From NCBI GenBank assembly GCA_025449725.1, contig JANWIU010000110.1, positions 1 to 6,459 of the forward strand: 6,459 nucleotides of DNA, in the 5' to 3' direction. Source of the DNA: Pseudobdellovibrio sp. (lineage in GTDB: Bacteria > Bdellovibrionota > Bdellovibrionia > Bdellovibrionales > Bdellovibrionaceae). A program made the translations under genes and the position numbers. Below the pieces are notes generated by a model, which was given only the letters and a program-made list of their open reading frames with translations, ran no database searches and was not told the origin of the DNA. Shown piece by piece: positions 4,906-6,459 of the stretch; within the stretch, counting starts at the first letter, position 1; the number at the start of each line of letters is the position of its first letter.

Positions 4906-6459
4906 TAAATTTCTTAAATTAGTAATTTTCGTAATTATTATTGGTAAAGCCCCGGATCTCTGGGGCTTTTCTTTTTCTAGAACCGAAAATTATATTCAAA
5001 AAGCCAAGGAGTCCCGCCTTTGGGAAAATCCTAAGTGGATAAAGCTCGGCCATTATCAGAAGAAACTAACCGGTTATAAATCTTCTTTTCGCGGTCCTTT
5101 CTATTTAAATGAAAATGGATTCAATTCTCCCGAATCCGAACTGCTAACGACAATTCAAATTCTTTTTTCTGATTCGCCTGAACAAACAAAACAATTTACG
5201 CGGCACCCGCAATGCCAGTTTTTGGCCCGTAGACGCTGGCTGCTTAAAGAATTGCAAGTCGCACAAGAAGACATCCTTCCGTGCGAAGAGCGTATTCTTT
5301 GGAAGAAACAGTTAAGTGCGACTTCTGTTGCGGTGATCTTTGCATCGGCAGATATCAGTAACCCGGCATCTAGCTTCGGTCATACGTTTTTAAAGTTAAT
5401 TAATCCAGCTAATGCAAAAAACAAAGATCTTATTGATTACGGCGTGAATTACGCGGCCGATGCCAACCCGGAAGACGGAGTCTTCTATGCAGTTCGCGGG
5501 CTGTTCGGTGGATACCGTGGAGTCTTTACGATGTTGCCTTACCATCAGAAGATCCGTGAATATATTAATTTAGAAGGTCGTGATTTAACAGAGTATCATC
5601 TAAACCTGACTGCTGACGAAGTTGACGAAATGATTGATCACTTAAACGAACTGGATCGTACGACTGCGCCTTATTATTTTTTAACTGATAACTGCTCTTA
5701 TGAAATTCTTTACTTACTTGATATTATCAGACCTCAACTGCAGTTATCAGAAAAATTAACGGCCTGGGCGATTCCGGCTGATACCATCAAGATTATTGAC
5801 CGTCACTCTAACTTAATTGCAGAGAGAAGATTTAAAAAATCACTGAATTCCGATTATGTGGCCGGTTACTCCCGCCTGGATACACTTCAAAAAAAGGCCT
5901 TAGACGTAGCTGTAGATAAATTAAAAATCCCGGACGACTTCGAACTGGATAAAAAAGAAAAAGCAGAAGTTTATGAAACCGGTATGAAGTACTTCGCCAT
6001 CGTGAACTACCGCACTGGTGAAGTGACTGAAGACAAAAAGTATGCGCTTTCCGGTTTGCGTGCAGATTTAGGCCCCGTAACAACTGAGATCGAAAATAGC
6101 AACCCACTTTACCCTGAAACCAGTCATGACTCTTCCGCGGTTTACTTCGGCGGAGGAAGCTTAGATGGTACGGGTTATACAATGCTGAAAATCCGCATGT
6201 CTTTTCACGACCTTGAACAGCGTGATGTGGGAATGGTGCCAATGAGCCTGAATAACGCCGGTGTGATTGACCTTCGTTACTTCGACGAAATTAAAAAATT
6301 AACTTTGTACCGCTTCACTATTTTGAATCTCATCAATACAGACCCGGTAACTCAGTTAGATAAAAATTTTTCATGGAAGGCGCGCATTGAACTCTTAGAC
6401 AGCTTTCGCCCCGACATTGAATACGCAATTGGGTACAGTTTTGATCTGCCGTTTTTACG
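4889..6459 (+). CDS. DUF4105/Lnb N-terminal periplasmic domain protein (C-terminus cut by window edge)
   Basis: The frame is open for 523 codons to the window end. DUF4105 is recognised from SSFGHTFLKL (Ser161-Ser162, His165) and TDNCSYEILYLLD (Cys269, Tyr271); the His and Cys are the likely active-site pair. The domain occurs in Lnb, the lipoprotein N-acyltransferase described in Bacteroides, so envelope acyl transfer is a candidate role but is not proven for this branch. Residues 49-140 form a region commonly found before this domain. Residues from about 375 on show alternating hydrophobic strands, possibly a beta-barrel or beta-rich C-terminus. The ATG at 4889 is the only ATG, GTG or TTG in frame before residue 100, and it supplies a signal peptide: Arg5, Lys7, Lys10, a hydrophobic core at 11-19, then an unusual charged KAPDLWGFS tail. 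There is no Shine-Dalgarno sequence. It overlaps the DUF3015 gene by 17 bases, so coupled translation is likely. A terminator lies inside codons 20-30. Confidence 0.9.
   Translation, partial: MLAVRNKFLKLVIFVIIIGKAPDLWGFSFSRTENYIQKAKESRLWENPKWIKLGHYQKKLTGYKSSFRGPFYLNENGFNSPESELLTTIQILFSDSPEQTKQFTRHPQCQFLARRRWLLKELQVAQEDILPCEERILWKKQLSATSVAVIFASADISNPASSFGHTFLKLINPANAKNKDLIDYGVNYAADANPEDGVFYAVRGLFGGYRGVFTMLPYHQKIREYINLEGRDLTEYHLNLTADEVDEMIDHLNELDRTTAPYYFLTDNCSYEILYLLDIIRPQLQLSEKLTAWAIPADTIKIIDRHSNLIAERRFKKSLNSDYVAGYSRLDTLQKKALDVAVDKLKIPDDFELDKKEKAEVYETGMKYFAIVNYRTGEVTEDKKYALSGLRADLGPVTTEIENSNPLYPETSHDSSAVYFGGGSLDGTGYTMLKIRMSFHDLEQRDVGMVPMSLNNAGVIDLRYFDEIKKLTLYRFTILNLINTDPVTQLDKNFSWKARIELLDSFRPDIEYAIGYSFDLPFL
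4946..4976 (+). terminator. Intrinsic terminator inside the DUF4105 signal-peptide codons
   Basis: AAAGCCCC (4946-4953) and GGGGCTTT (4962-4969) form a perfect 8-bp stem with an 8-base loop. The stem runs directly into a T-rich tract, TTTTCTTTTT, at 4967-4976. This is a canonical Rho-independent terminator placed 40 bases after the DUF3015 stop codon. It also lies within codons 20-30 of the overlapping DUF4105 gene, so it should cut transcription before most of that gene and act as an attenuator. Confidence 0.85.

Noticed and set aside
5832..6242. 136-codon open frame on the minus strand
   Set aside because: It is antisense to the DUF4105 coding sequence, which has clear family motifs. The translated product is Arg/His/Ser/Phe-rich, typical of a shadow frame.

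Overview
This window carries eight genes from a Gram-negative bacterium of low-to-middle GC content (judged by eye, not computed). They are seven protein genes, two of them cut by the window ends, and the RNase P RNA gene. The gene set and style fit the predatory/Bdellovibrionota group, perhaps the Bacteriovoracia side because of the AT-rich composition: a DUF3015 secreted protein, a DUF4105/Lnb-type envelope protein, a short FN3 secreted protein and an orphan lipoprotein. This placement is inference from family content; no marker here gives a species.

Layout. Positions 1-614 (minus) hold a serine alpha/beta hydrolase missing only its C-terminal tail. It diverges from a DinB-like four-helix protein (672-1304, plus) across a 57-base gap. 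That gap contains a perfect 22-bp palindrome running into the DinB start codon and a plausible promoter whose start point would give a leaderless mRNA. Next comes an orphan lipoprotein (1440-2516, plus). It converges on rnpB (about 2600-3001, minus), and two back-to-back inverted repeats lie between them. rnpB has its own minus-strand promoter-like sequence and diverges from a two-gene plus-strand unit: a secreted FN3-domain protein (3132-3644) and, 5 bases later, an NfsB-like nitroreductase (3650-4300). A promoter-like sequence and a short leader with a small palindrome precede a DUF3015 secreted protein (4450-4905). A DUF4105/Lnb-domain protein (4889 to beyond the window end) overlaps the last codons of the DUF3015 gene.

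Most notable. A textbook intrinsic terminator (4946-4976) follows the DUF3015 gene, but the overlapping DUF4105 frame reads straight through it, so the terminator lies within the signal-peptide codons of the second gene. This would let one promoter give much secreted DUF3015 protein and only a metered amount of the DUF4105 enzyme, possibly tied to translation. DUF4105 is the domain of the lipoprotein N-acyltransferase described in Bacteroides (Lnb), and both expected active-site motifs (S-x-F-G-H-T and N-C-x-Y) are present.

The rest is mainly housekeeping and envelope content. Four of the seven proteins carry export signals: one lipoprotein and three signal-peptide proteins. No mobile element, CRISPR array, tRNA or phage gene was seen. 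Gene-free gaps are all under 150 bases; the only stretch above 300 bases without a protein gene is the one filled by rnpB.
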